From contig NZ_JAEIOI010000002.1 in NCBI RefSeq assembly GCF_021375795.1, positions 1 through 64,000 on the forward strand: DNA of 64,000 bases. Direction: 5' to 3'. Origin of the DNA: Pseudomonas anguilliseptica (GTDB taxonomy: Bacteria > Pseudomonadota > Gammaproteobacteria > Pseudomonadales > Pseudomonadaceae). This document shows positions 18,965-28,345 of this stretch, piece by piece. The stretch's first letter is position 1, and each line of letters starts with the position of its first letter. The translations under genes were made by a program, and so were the position numbers. The notes below the pieces were generated by a model. The model saw only the letters and a program-made list of their open reading frames with translations. It did no database searches and was not told the DNA's origin.

Positions 18965-21205
18965 ATGCAGTCGCGATTCAAGCTCAGTCATCTGTCATTG
19001 GCCATCGTTGCGGCCAGTCTTTCCCCCTGCACGCTGTTTGCCGCTGAGGTGGTGGATGCCGAGATGGATGCCCTGAGTGCAGCCGCCGAACCCACCGATG
19101 CGATCACGCTCAAGGATGCCGTGGTCACCGCTAAACAGGAGCTCAAGCAGGCGCCGGGTGTGTCGATCATCACCGCTGAGGACATCAAGAAGCGTCCACC
19201 GGCCAATGACCTCTCCGACGTGATCCGCCGCGAGCCGGGGGTCAACCTGACCGGCAACAGCACCAGTGGCAGTCGTGGCAACAACCGCCAGATCGACCTG
19301 CGCGGCATGGGCCCGGAAAACACCCTGATCCTTATCGATGGTCGTCCTTCCAGCTCGCGCAACGCCGTGCGTTATGGCTGGACCGGTGACCGTGACACCC
19401 GTGGCGAAACCAACTGGGTGCCGGCTGAAGAAGTCGAACGCATCGAAATCCTCCGCGGTCCGGCCGCCGCACGCTATGGCTCTGGGGCCATGGGTGGGGT
19501 GGTGAATATCATCACCAAGCGGCCGACCGAAGACTTGCGTGGCTCGGTCACCCTGTACGCGATCCAGCCTGAAGACGATGCCGAAGGGACCGGTCAGCGT
19601 GCCAACTTCAACCTCAGCGGTGCGCTCAACGACAGCCTGGCCTTCCGCCTGTATGGCGGTGCCAACAAGACCAATGCCGATGATGCTGATATCAACGGTG
19701 AACATCAGGTGGGGGCCGATACCCTGGTGGCGGGTCGTGAAGGCGTGCGCAACAAGGACATCAGTGGCCTGCTCAGCTGGCAGCTGAACCCCGGTCACAG
19801 CCTGGATCTGGAAGCCACCTACAGCCGTCAGGGCAACATCTACGCCGGCGACACCATGCTTAATGGCGGTGGTGCATTCGTGAACCAGCTGTATGGCAAG
19901 GAAACCAATATCATCCAGCGCAGCAGCTACGCGCTGACCCACAACGGCATTTATGACTGGGGCAGCTCCACTGCCTCGCTGGCTTACGACTACACCCGGA
20001 ACGAGCGCCTCAACGAAGGCCTGGCGGGTGGTGGTGAGGGCGCGCCGGCGGAAGGGGCCGGGGTGTTTATGTCGCGCCTGCGTAATACCCGCGCCAATGC
20101 CGAGGTCAACTTGCCGCTGGAGATGGGCGCGCCGCAGGTGCTGACCCTGGGCGGCGAATACCTGTATGAGAGCCTGAATGACCCAGGTTCCATGCGCGCG
20201 CAAACCTGGGATCCGGGTGTTGGCGGTGTGCCGGCGATTCCCGGTTTTGATCGCAGCCAGACCAAGACCACCGCGCACAGCTTTGCGCTGTTTGCCGAGG
20301 ACAACATCGAGGTAGGCGAGCGCACTATCGTTACCCCGGGTCTGCGCTATGACGACCATGAAGAGTTTGGCGGTAACTGGAGCCCGAGCCTCAACGCCTC
20401 CCATGAACTGACCGATGAGCTGACCCTCAAAGGCGGTATCGCGCGGGCGTACAAGACCCCCAACCTGTATCAGTCCAACCCCAACTACCTGCTCTACAGC
20501 ATGGGCTTTGGTTGTAACGCGGCAGAAGCCAACGCCGGTGGCTGCTACCTGATCGGGAACCCGAACCTGGAGCCGGAAACCAGCATCAACAAGGAAATCG
20601 GCCTGGCCTTCGATAAAGGCACCTGGCGTACCAGCGCGACCTACTTCCGCAACGACTACAAGAACAAGATCGTTTCCAGCAACACGGCGGAGTTCCGCCT
20701 GGCGAACGGTCGTCGTGTGCAGAACTGGGAAAACTCCGGCAAGGCGGTGGTCGAGGGGGTTGAAGGCAACCTGTTCGTCACCCTCAGCCCGACGCTGGAG
20801 TGGAACACCAACTTCACCTACATGATCGAGTCCAAGGACAAGGACAGCGGCGAGCCGCTGAGCATCATTCCCGAATACACCCTCAACACCAGTCTGGACT
20901 GGGCCGCCACCGAGAAACTGTCGCTGCAGGTCAGTGGCACCTACTACGGCACCCAGGAGTCCCCGAGCTACAACGCCCGACGCAACGTGGCGATCGACAG
21001 TCAGGCACAGCAGGACATCGATCCCTACGGCCTGATGGGCGTCAGCGCCGGCTATGCCTTCAATGAGCAGTACAGCGTGCGCATGGGCATCAACAACCTG
21101 TTCGACAAGCGCATCTACCGCGAAGGCAACGCCACCGAAGCCGGGGCCAACACCTACAACGAAGCCGGGCGTGCCTACTTCGCCTCGGTCACCGCGTCCT
21201 TCTAG
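18965..21205 (+). CDS. pirA: TonB-dependent ferric-siderophore receptor PirA
   Basis: A 746-aa outer-membrane receptor. A signal peptide of ~27 residues (ending CTLFAAE) is followed by a TonB-box-like DAVVTAKQE and a plug domain (~60-175: PGVSIITAEDIKKRPPANDLSDVIRREPGVN, shown only in part; LRGPAAARYGSGAMGGVVNIITKR). The 22-strand barrel ends with terminal Phe (SVTASF). The Arg/Gly-rich plug and the FepA-like architecture point to catecholate substrates, enterobactin-like or its breakdown products. The ATG at 18965 has AGGAG about 8 bp upstream. It lies 136 bp after pirS and heads a seven-gene iron cassette. Confidence 0.93.
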   Translation: MQSRFKLSHLSLAIVAASLSPCTLFAAEVVDAEMDALSAAAEPTDAITLKDAVVTAKQELKQAPGVSIITAEDIKKRPPANDLSDVIRREPGVNLTGNSTSGSRGNNRQIDLRGMGPENTLILIDGRPSSSRNAVRYGWTGDRDTRGETNWVPAEEVERIEILRGPAAARYGSGAMGGVVNIITKRPTEDLRGSVTLYAIQPEDDAEGTGQRANFNLSGALNDSLAFRLYGGANKTNADDADINGEHQVGADTLVAGREGVRNKDISGLLSWQLNPGHSLDLEATYSRQGNIYAGDTMLNGGGAFVNQLYGKETNIIQRSSYALTHNGIYDWGSSTASLAYDYTRNERLNEGLAGGGEGAPAEGAGVFMSRLRNTRANAEVNLPLEMGAPQVLTLGGEYLYESLNDPGSMRAQTWDPGVGGVPAIPGFDRSQTKTTAHSFALFAEDNIEVGERTIVTPGLRYDDHEEFGGNWSPSLNASHELTDELTLKGGIARAYKTPNLYQSNPNYLLYSMGFGCNAAEANAGGCYLIGNPNLEPETSINKEIGLAFDKGTWRTSATYFRNDYKNKIVSSNTAEFRLANGRRVQNWENSGKAVVEGVEGNLFVTLSPTLEWNTNFTYMIESKDKDSGEPLSIIPEYTLNTSLDWAATEKLSLQVSGTYYGTQESPSYNARRNVAIDSQAQQDIDPYGLMGVSAGYAFNEQYSVRMGINNLFDKRIYREGNATEAGANTYNEAGRAYFASVTASF

Positions 21206-21294
21206 GTCATCGTGCTCCTTACCCGTTGCTACGGCGGGTTTCGGCTCCGTCAGGCGTGTCCTGGCGGAGCCTTTTCAGTGCAGGAAAACGCTTA

Positions 21295-22785
21295 ATGCAA
21301 GTGTGGAATCAGGGGTATCTGGTCGAGTTGCCCTATCCCCATCATGTTCAACCGCAGTTGGCGCCCAGTTGGCTGGTGGCGCTGCAGACGGCTCTCGGTC
21401 AGCGCGCAGGCAATCTGCAGGCGGGCTTTCGCTACTGCGAGCTGGGCTGCGGGCAGGGCCTGAACAGCCTGCTGTTGGCCGCCAGCAACCCGGCGGGGCA
21501 GTTCGTGGCAGTGGACTTCAACCCGCAGCACATCGAGCATGGCCGGCGTCTGGCGGCGGCTGCGCAGTTGAGCAATATCGAGTTTGTGCAGGCCGAGTTC
21601 ACCGAGCTGCTCGAGCAACCGGGCGAGGGCTACGACTTTATCGTCGCCCAGGGCGTGTACAGCTGGGTAGCACCCGCGCAGCGTGCGGCCATCCGTGGTT
21701 TTGTCGAGCAGCGCCTCAACGCCAATGGACTGCTGTGCCTGGGTTATATGTGTCAGCCCGGCATGGCGCCCCTGGCGGCGGCTCAGCGGTTTATCTGGCA
21801 GCACGCGCAACACGGCAAAGGTTCACCGCCGCAGCGTGTGCAGGCGGCGCTTGAGGCATTGCAGGCCTTGCAACAAGGCGGCGCCGGCTATTTTGTCGAG
21901 CAGCCTGAGATGGCCCGGCTGCTGGCGCGCAGTGCCGAACAGGGTTTGGACTATCTGGCCCATGAGCTGTTGTGTGAGCACTGGCAGCCGTTGCCGGTGG
22001 CCGAGGTAATGGCCGATTTTGCCCGCCTTGGCTGCCAACTGATCGGCAGCGCCATTCCACTGGAAAACATCGATGCAGTGTCGTTGCCCGGTAACTGCCT
22101 GTCCGCGATTCAGGGCCTGTCTGACCCGGCGCTGCGGGAAACCGCCAAGGACCTGGCACGCAACCAGGCCCAGCGCAGTGACCTGTACCAACGTGGCGAT
22201 CAGACGCTGACGGCAGCGGTACACCGGCACGCCTTGCTGGACAGCTGCTGGGCACTGTTGCCCGCAGCGCCGGCACCGGGCGCGGTGGATTTTTCAACGC
22301 GCATCGGTCCGCTGCAGGGCGCTGCCGAGTTGTATCAGCCATTGCTGCAGGCCCTTGGCGAGGGGCCGCAAAGCTTTGCCGAGCTGGCGCGGCGACCCGC
22401 CCTGGCGGCGCAGGTTGGCCAGCTCAGTGGCGCCCTGCAGCTGCTGATGTGGGCGGGTTATGCCCATCCGTTGCTGCACGCGCCGGTGGATGTCACCCGC
22501 TGTCAGGCGCTTAACCGTCTGCTGGCCGAAGGGGCCTTACGAGGTGAGGGCTACGCGCACCTGGCCGCACCCAGCCTGGGTGCGAGTGTGCCTGCAGATA
22601 AGCTGGAGATGGCAGCCGCCCGCGTGCTGCTGGAACATCCGCTGTTACGCGGCAGCTTGCTGAGTGAAACCACTCAGGCGCTGTTGCGCCGTCACGGCGT
22701 TGCCGTGCAGCAGGCTGCCGAGCGCCTGCAGCACTTCGAGCAGCGCACCTTGCCCAGCTGGCAAGTACTGGGGGTAGTGCCATGA
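21295..22785 (+). CDS. SAM-dependent methyltransferase with methyltransferase regulatory domain
   Basis: A 496-aa protein. Residues ~45-160 form a class I Rossmann methyltransferase: YCELGCGQGLNSLLLA is the SAM-binding motif I and VAVDFNPQHIEHG the acidic motif II. The remainder resembles the methyltransferase regulatory region (PF10119-type) with a long helical C terminus that includes a winged-helix-like stretch. The substrate is unknown. AGGAAA precedes the ATG at 21295. Its last four bases overlap the esterase start (ATGA), so it is part of the iron cassette and not a stray gene. I would expect a siderophore or envelope target, but this is only inference. Confidence 0.82.
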   Translation: MQVWNQGYLVELPYPHHVQPQLAPSWLVALQTALGQRAGNLQAGFRYCELGCGQGLNSLLLAASNPAGQFVAVDFNPQHIEHGRRLAAAAQLSNIEFVQAEFTELLEQPGEGYDFIVAQGVYSWVAPAQRAAIRGFVEQRLNANGLLCLGYMCQPGMAPLAAAQRFIWQHAQHGKGSPPQRVQAALEALQALQQGGAGYFVEQPEMARLLARSAEQGLDYLAHELLCEHWQPLPVAEVMADFARLGCQLIGSAIPLENIDAVSLPGNCLSAIQGLSDPALRETAKDLARNQAQRSDLYQRGDQTLTAAVHRHALLDSCWALLPAAPAPGAVDFSTRIGPLQGAAELYQPLLQALGEGPQSFAELARRPALAAQVGQLSGALQLLMWAGYAHPLLHAPVDVTRCQALNRLLAEGALRGEGYAHLAAPSLGASVPADKLEMAAARVLLEHPLLRGSLLSETTQALLRRHGVAVQQAAERLQHFEQRTLPSWQVLGVVP

Positions 22786-23678
22786 AGCGCTGCTGGTTGT
22801 GGTTGTTCTGCCTGTCCTGGCTGAGCGTGGTGAACGCAGCGGATTATCCCGGTTATCAACGGCTTGCGCCGTTCCAGGTGCAGTCGGCAGATGCCCAGCG
22901 CAGCTATCAGGTGCAACTGCTGGTGCCGGCACGTGCAGCCCCTGCCAGCGGTTTCCCGGTGCTTTACCTGCTTGATGGCCATGCCGCGCTGGCGGCGCTG
23001 AAGGCGCAATGGCTGGATGAGCTGAGGGCGGGTACGCCGCCGCTGCTGGTGTTTATCGGGCATGCCGGTGAGCGGCTTTTTAATGTGCCGGCGCGCACCC
23101 TCGACTACACCCCGGCGCGCCGCGATGGTCAGCCGATGCAGGCGTTCAATGGGGTACAGGGTGGCGGTGCCGCAGCCTTTCTGGCGTTGCTGGAGCAGCA
23201 CATCAAGCCGCAGGTGGCCGCGCTACAGCCGGTTGATCCGGCGCAACAGGTACTCTGGGGGCATTCGTTCGGCGGGCTGTTCGTGCTCAATACCCTGTTG
23301 ACCCAGCCGGCCAGCTTTACCCGCTACATCGCCGCCAGCCCGTCGCTGTGGTGGCAGTCCGGGCTGTTGCTGGAGGCAGAGCGTGACTTTGCCGGGGCCA
23401 CTGCCCAGCTGTTGATCGTGCGCGGCAGTGACGAAGGCCTGCCCGGCAACACCCGACCCGGTGTCGACCCGACGCTGTTGGAGCAGCGGCGCAAGGCCAT
23501 GGCTGCGGTTCCGGCCGATGCCGCGCGGCAGATGGCCGAACGCCTGGCGCGTTGGTCGGGCATGCAGGTGACCTATCAGGAATTTGCCGGTTTGGGCCAT
23601 GGACCGATGCTGGCCGCGTCCTTGCGGCCGGCACTGCGCATGGCGGCCGGCTTGGCGCAGGAGGTTAGCAATGAGTAA
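22782..23678 (+). CDS. Periplasmic siderophore-type esterase (IroE/PfeE/BesA-like)
   Basis: A 298-aa alpha/beta hydrolase with a signal peptide (cut near VVNAAD). FPVLYLLDGHAAL opens the fold. WGHSFGGLFVLNTLL (~163) is the nucleophile elbow and AGLGHG carries the probable catalytic His. The IroE family hydrolyses trilactone siderophores such as ferric-enterobactin in the periplasm and releases the iron. Overlap with the methyltransferase gene (ATGA) and the neighbouring receptor PirA support that role. It overlaps the next gene by 8 bp. The substrate is inferred. Confidence 0.83.
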   Translation: MKRCWLWLFCLSWLSVVNAADYPGYQRLAPFQVQSADAQRSYQVQLLVPARAAPASGFPVLYLLDGHAALAALKAQWLDELRAGTPPLLVFIGHAGERLFNVPARTLDYTPARRDGQPMQAFNGVQGGGAAAFLALLEQHIKPQVAALQPVDPAQQVLWGHSFGGLFVLNTLLTQPASFTRYIAASPSLWWQSGLLLEAERDFAGATAQLLIVRGSDEGLPGNTRPGVDPTLLEQRRKAMAAVPADAARQMAERLARWSGMQVTYQEFAGLGHGPMLAASLRPALRMAAGLAQEVSNE

Positions 23679-23967
23679 GGCCGTTGAAACAACCCAGGCA
23701 TGGCCGATCTGCTCACGGGTGCTGGCCGGGCTGCTGGGCGGCTATGTGTTCACCTACGCATTGACCGCCGCCCTGGCGCAGCTGTTGCCGCTGGCCCGGG
23801 TGGATGCGCTGCTGATCGCCAGCTTGCTGTCATTCACCTTCTACACCCTGGCGATTCTCTGGGCGTTTGCCGCACGCAGCGTCTGGCGCGCCTGGGCGCT
23901 GGTGCCGGCCGCTGCACCGCTGGCGCTGATCGGCTTCTGGCCACACCTGCTGGAGCGCCTGGCATGA
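23671..23967 (+). CDS. DUF3649 membrane protein of iron uptake operon
   Basis: A 98-aa protein with three hydrophobic segments (~13-35, ~42-63, ~70-90). The ATG at 23671 lies inside the end of the esterase gene and has a GGAGG just upstream; it overlaps the PepSY gene (ATGA). Small proteins of this kind sit beside PepSY and DUF3325 genes in Pseudomonas siderophore-receptor loci. It may be a subunit of a membrane complex that handles iron or heme electrons; its function is not known. Confidence 0.78.
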   Translation: MSKAVETTQAWPICSRVLAGLLGGYVFTYALTAALAQLLPLARVDALLIASLLSFTFYTLAILWAFAARSVWRAWALVPAAAPLALIGFWPHLLERLA

Positions 23968-25493
23968 AACAGACCCTGACCCAATCCATGGCCTGGCTGC
24001 ACACCTGGGGTGGCCTGCTGTTCGGCTGGCTGCTGTTTGCCATCTTCCTCACCGGCAGCCTGGCGGTGTTCGATCAGGAGATCGATCACTGGATGCAGCC
24101 GGAGATCCAGCAGACGTCGGTCAGCAACGCCCAGGCTGTCGAGCATGCGGTGACTTATCTGCAACGCCAGCATGCCGATGCCAGCGCCTGGAACATCAGC
24201 CTGCCCAGCGAGCGCATGTCTGCCTTGCGGGTGACAGCGGGCGACCGGCGCTCGGGCATCAGCACCTACCTGGACCCACTCACCGGTGAGCCCTTGGTGG
24301 TGCGCGACACGGCCGGCGGTACATTTTTCTTTCGTTTCCACTACAGCCTGAGCATGCCACGCAATCCGGGTATCTGGATTGTCGGGTTGGCGGCGATGGT
24401 GATGCTGGTGGCGCTGATCAGCGGCATCATCATTCACAAGAAGTTCTTCAAGGAGTTTTTCACCTTCCGGCCGAACAAGGGCCAGCGCTCCTGGCTGGAT
24501 GCACACAATGCCGGGGCGGTGCTGCTGTTGCCGTTTCACCTGATGATCACTTACACCGGCCTGTCGATCTTTGCCCTGATCTATATGCCAGCGGCGCTGG
24601 ACAGCCTCTATAAAGGTGATTTTGCGGCGTTCTACCGCGAGCACATTGAGGTCGTGGAAGAGCCCCGTCAGGCGCAGACCCACCCGGCGCCGCTGACGCC
24701 GCTGGCTCCACTGCTGGCTCAGGCTGAAGCGCGCATGGGGTCGCTGAGCGGTGTGGTGATCGAGCACCCCGGACGCAGTGATGCACATATCGAAATGCGC
24801 CGGGTGCTGGGTAACCGCATTGCTCTGACCAAAGGCCACAACATGCTGTTTGACGGCGTCACCGGTGAGCTGCTGGCCGGGCCGCCGGAGCTGCGCCCCA
24901 GCGTGCTGGCGCAGCGGGTGATGTTTGGCCTGCACTTTGCGCAGTTCGGCGGCTACCCGATGCGCTGGTTGTACTTTGTCTGCGGCTTGCTCAGCAGCGC
25001 CATGATCGGCACCGGGCTGGTGCTGTTTACCGTCAAGCGGCGGCGTAAATACGCCAGTGAAAGCCCGTTGGGGCAACAGCTCTATCGCCTGGTGGAAAGC
25101 CTCAACGTGGCGACAATTGCCGGCCTGGCTGTGGCCTGTATCGGCCTGCTGTGGCTTAACCGCCTGTTGCCACAGGAGCTGACTCAACGTGCCGGTTGGG
25201 AAGTGCGCGGCTTCTTCGCAATCTGGCTGCTGAGCCTGCTGCATGCCTGGCTACGCCCGCGTCTGCAAGCCTGGCGTGAGCAGCTGAGCCTGGCGGCGCT
25301 GCTGTGCCTGGGCTTGCCGCTGCTCAGTGCAATCAGTGACGGCCAGGCTTGGGGCGACAGCATGCGCCTGTGGCTGGAGGTGACGGTGGTGGCGCTGGGG
25401 CTGCTGCTGGCCTGGAGTGTCTGGCGTTTGCGTCAGCCACAGGTGCAACACAGCGAGCGGCGGGTACGGCACGCACAGGCGCAGGTGAATTGA
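23964..25493 (+). CDS. PepSY-domain membrane protein (iron-uptake/siderophore reductase type)
   Basis: A 509-aa inner-membrane protein of the PepSY_TM family (PiuB/FoxB/FpvG-like). It begins SMAWLHTWGGLLFGWLLF, followed by PepSY-like periplasmic regions at ~40-120 and ~215-305. Further helices are at ~130-155 and ~185-210, with about four more toward the C terminus. Conserved His residues in the helices (LHTWGG, FRFHYSL, LPFHLMI, LHFAQFGG) suit heme or electron transfer. Relatives reduce ferric siderophores in the inner membrane or periplasm so that iron is released; this role is inferred. The start overlaps the DUF3649 stop. Confidence 0.85.
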   Translation: MKQTLTQSMAWLHTWGGLLFGWLLFAIFLTGSLAVFDQEIDHWMQPEIQQTSVSNAQAVEHAVTYLQRQHADASAWNISLPSERMSALRVTAGDRRSGISTYLDPLTGEPLVVRDTAGGTFFFRFHYSLSMPRNPGIWIVGLAAMVMLVALISGIIIHKKFFKEFFTFRPNKGQRSWLDAHNAGAVLLLPFHLMITYTGLSIFALIYMPAALDSLYKGDFAAFYREHIEVVEEPRQAQTHPAPLTPLAPLLAQAEARMGSLSGVVIEHPGRSDAHIEMRRVLGNRIALTKGHNMLFDGVTGELLAGPPELRPSVLAQRVMFGLHFAQFGGYPMRWLYFVCGLLSSAMIGTGLVLFTVKRRRKYASESPLGQQLYRLVESLNVATIAGLAVACIGLLWLNRLLPQELTQRAGWEVRGFFAIWLLSLLHAWLRPRLQAWREQLSLAALLCLGLPLLSAISDGQAWGDSMRLWLEVTVVALGLLLAWSVWRLRQPQVQHSERRVRHAQAQVN

Positions 25494-25494
25494 A

Positions 25495-25833
25495 ATGATG
25501 ACGGCATTCTTGGGCAGCTTCTTGCTGGCCTACAGCAGCATGTTGGCCCTGTGTCAGGGCCTGGAGCGGCATTACAAACAGGTTTGGGGCAGGGTACCGA
25601 CGTTGCTGCAACGCCGCGTTCTGCGTGGCAGCGGCTGGTTGCTGCTGGCCGCCAGCCTGTGGGGTTGTGCGCAAGCCTGGGGTTGGGCGATGGGGCCGAT
25701 TGGCTGGTTTGGCATGCTGTCGCTGAGCGGCTTTGCCCTGGCGCTGCTGTTGCCCTATGCACCGCGCCTGGCGGTGTACGCGCCGGTGCTGGGGCTGCCG
25801 TGCTGGCTGCTGTTGTATGCCCTGGCGGGGTAA
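25495..25833 (+). CDS. DUF3325 membrane protein
   Basis: A 112-aa protein with three or four hydrophobic helices and a basic loop (LERHYKQVWGR) at ~23-35. It starts 1 bp after the PepSY gene stops and is the last gene of the cassette. DUF3325 proteins regularly accompany PepSY reductases downstream of TonB receptors in Pseudomonas. It probably forms part of the same membrane complex. No catalytic residues are recognisable. Confidence 0.78.
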   Translation: MMTAFLGSFLLAYSSMLALCQGLERHYKQVWGRVPTLLQRRVLRGSGWLLLAASLWGCAQAWGWAMGPIGWFGMLSLSGFALALLLPYAPRLAVYAPVLGLPCWLLLYALAG

Positions 25834-25927
25834 TTTTGCTGCCGTGTAGTGGTGTTCGCTGATATGGCCGAGCGCAGTTTGCCGTTATCATGGCGGCTTT
25901 CTTTGCTTCTGGATCATTTCGTTCGCC

Positions 25928-26839
25928 ATGAGCCTGCATTACCCAACCATCGCCGATTGCGTCGGCAACACCCCGCTGGTGCGTTTGCAGCGCTTGCCGG
26001 GTACCACCAGCAACACCTTGCTGTTGAAGCTGGAAGGCAACAACCCGGCCGGTTCGGTGAAGGATCGTCCGGCGTTGTCGATGATCACCCGCGCCGAACT
26101 GCGCGGCGATATCCAGCCCGGTGACGTGCTGATCGAAGCCACCAGCGGCAATACCGGTATCGCCCTGGCCATGGCGGCGGCGATCAAGGGCTACAAGATG
26201 GTGCTGATCATGCCGGACAACTCCACCGCCGAACGCAAGGCGGCGATGACCGCTTACGGCGCGCAGCTGATTCTGGTGGGTGGTATGGAAGAGGCCCGCG
26301 ATCTGGCCCTGCAGATGCAGGCGGACGGCAAGGGCAAGGTGCTCGACCAGTTCGCCAACGGCGACAACCCGATTGCTCACTACACCAGCACCGGCCCGGA
26401 AATCTGGCAGCAGACGGGCGGGCAGATCACCCATTTCGTCAGCTCGATGGGCACCACCGGCACCATCATGGGCGTCTCGCGCTTCCTGAAAGAACAGAAG
26501 CCCGAGGTGCAGATCGTCGGTCTGCAGCCGATGGAAGGCGCGGCGATTCCCGGTATTCGCCGCTGGCCGCAGGAGTACTTGCCGAAGATTTATCAGGCCG
26601 AACGGGTGGACCGCATTATCGACATGGGCCAGCAGGAAGCCGAAGACGTGATGCGCCGTCTGGCGCGTGAAGAAGGCATCTTCTGCGGGGTGTCTTCCGG
26701 CGGTTCGGTGGCGGCGATGCTGCGCCTGTCCCAGGAAGTCGAGAACGCGGTGATGGTGGCTATCATCTGCGACCGTGGCGACCGTTACCTGTCCAGCGGC
26801 GTTTACGACGCCCCCGTTACGGATGGCCAGAGTAACTGA
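25928..26839 (+). CDS. cysM: Cysteine synthase B (O-acetylserine sulfhydrylase B)
   Basis: A 303-aa PLP enzyme. The lysine that binds PLP is in [12 protein letters not shown] (Lys ~41) and the phosphate/substrate loop is [14 protein letters not shown]. The CysM type is shown by length and by the substrate loop [23 protein letters not shown]. It makes L-cysteine from O-acetylserine and sulfide, and as isozyme B can use thiosulfate. It overlaps rlmD by one base. It starts 94 bp after the iron cassette; cysM normally follows pirA here. Confidence 0.94.
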   Translation: MSLHYPTIADCVGNTPLVRLQRLPGTTSNTLLLKLEGNNPAGSVKDRPALSMITRAELRGDIQPGDVLIEATSGNTGIALAMAAAIKGYKMVLIMPDNSTAERKAAMTAYGAQLILVGGMEEARDLALQMQADGKGKVLDQFANGDNPIAHYTSTGPEIWQQTGGQITHFVSSMGTTGTIMGVSRFLKEQKPEVQIVGLQPMEGAAIPGIRRWPQEYLPKIYQAERVDRIIDMGQQEAEDVMRRLAREEGIFCGVSSGGSVAAMLRLSQEVENAVMVAIICDRGDRYLSSGVYDAPVTDGQSN

Positions 26840-28197
26840 TGGCCAGGAAAGACGGCGGCCTGCGCTTTCAACCCAGCGGTGGTTCCCGCACGCCGCAGGT
26901 GCCAGTAGGCAAAAAGCAGAAACTGGCTATCGAGCGCCTGGCCAACGACGGCCGCGGCATCGCGTTCAGCGAGGGGCGCACCTGGTTTGTCAGCGGCGCA
27001 CTGGCCGGCGAGCAGATCGAAGCGCGGGTGCTCGGCGCCCATGGCAAGGTGGTCGAGGCGCGGGTTGAGCGCATTCTCAGCGCCAGTGCCGAGCGGCGTA
27101 GCGAGGCTTGCGTGCATGCCAAAGTCTGCGGTGGCTGCAGCCTGCAACATATGCCCCATGCCGATCAGCTTGCCCTGAAACAGCGCATGCTCGCCGAGCA
27201 ACTCAGCCGCCTGGCCAATCTCGAGCCACAAGAGTGGGCCGCGCCATTGATCGGCCCTGAGCTGGGTTATCGCCGCCGCGCGCGCATCGCCGTGCGCTGG
27301 GACAACAAGGCCAAGCGCCTGTATGTGGGTTTTCGCGCAGCGGCCAGCCAGGACATCATCGCCATCGGCGATTGCCCGGTGCTGGTACAACCCTTGCAGC
27401 CGATCCTGCACGCGTTACCTCAGGTGCTGCGTGCGTTGGACAAACCCCAGGCCATTGGTCATGTCGAGTTGTTCAGCGGCAGCTCCAGTGCTGTGCTGAT
27501 AAGGCATACCGCTGCACTGAGCGAGGCGGATCTGGCTCGTTTGCAGGCGTTCTGCACTGAGCAGAAGGCGCAGCTGTGGTTGCACGGCGCGGCCGAGCCG
27601 CAGCCGTTTGAGCCGGCGCAGCAACTGAGTTATCGCCTGGACGCGTTTGCTCTCGACTTGGCGTATCGGCCTGGTGATTTTGTCCAGGTCAACCAGCCGG
27701 TGAATGACGCCATGGTTGCGCAGGCGCTGGACTGGCTGGCGCCGCAGGCCGATGAGCGGGTGCTGGATCTGTTCTGCGGCCTGGGCAATTTCGCCTTGCC
27801 ACTGGCCCAGCGAGTGCGCGAACTGGTGGCGGTGGAGGGCGTGCAAACCATGGTCGAGCGCGCCGCTGAAAATGCTGCGAGCAATGGCTTGGGCAACGCG
27901 CACTTTTTCCAGGCCGACTTGTCCAACCCGCTGGCCGATTCCAGCTGGGCGCAGGGCGGTTTTGCTGCCGTGCTGCTGGACCCACCGCGTGACGGTGCGC
28001 TGCAGGCGGTACAGCAGATGTCGGCGCTGGGTGCCAAACGGGTGTTGTATGTGTCGTGCAACCCGACGACTTTGGCCCGTGACAGCGCCGAATTGCTGGC
28101 GCAGGGGTATCGGCTGGAACGTGCCGGTATCCTCGATATGTTTCCGCAAACCGCGCACGTTGAAGCGATGGCGTTGTTTGTTCGACCCCAGGCTTGA
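26839..28197 (+). CDS. rlmD: 23S rRNA (uracil-1939-C5)-methyltransferase
   Basis: A 452-aa protein. An N-terminal TRAM domain (~18-77) is followed by cysteines of a 4Fe-4S cluster ([10 protein letters not shown]). The Rossmann methyltransferase has the SAM motif [15 protein letters not shown], the DPPRDG catalytic motif and [11 protein letters not shown], whose Cys is the nucleophile. RlmD methylates U1939 of 23S rRNA. The ATG uses the last A of cysM (1-bp overlap). Confidence 0.95.
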   Translation: MARKDGGLRFQPSGGSRTPQVPVGKKQKLAIERLANDGRGIAFSEGRTWFVSGALAGEQIEARVLGAHGKVVEARVERILSASAERRSEACVHAKVCGGCSLQHMPHADQLALKQRMLAEQLSRLANLEPQEWAAPLIGPELGYRRRARIAVRWDNKAKRLYVGFRAAASQDIIAIGDCPVLVQPLQPILHALPQVLRALDKPQAIGHVELFSGSSSAVLIRHTAALSEADLARLQAFCTEQKAQLWLHGAAEPQPFEPAQQLSYRLDAFALDLAYRPGDFVQVNQPVNDAMVAQALDWLAPQADERVLDLFCGLGNFALPLAQRVRELVAVEGVQTMVERAAENAASNGLGNAHFFQADLSNPLADSSWAQGGFAAVLLDPPRDGALQAVQQMSALGAKRVLYVSCNPTTLARDSAELLAQGYRLERAGILDMFPQTAHVEAMALFVRPQA

Positions 28198-28345
28198 TAC
28201 CTGGGGCAAGGCTTTACCGGGGCAATAGCCCAGTGAGTGGTAACGGGGCGCACAGGGATTGCGCTTTCAAGCGGTTCAACCGACCGGCTCATAGAAGCTG
28301 GCGACTATTCGGCAGGCTCTGCTCTGCCGTAGGGAAGGTAGCAAG

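Noticed and set aside
18995..20404. 469-codon reading frame opposite pirA
   Set aside because: Long antisense frames are common in GC-rich genes; it mirrors the codon pattern of pirA and has no domain.
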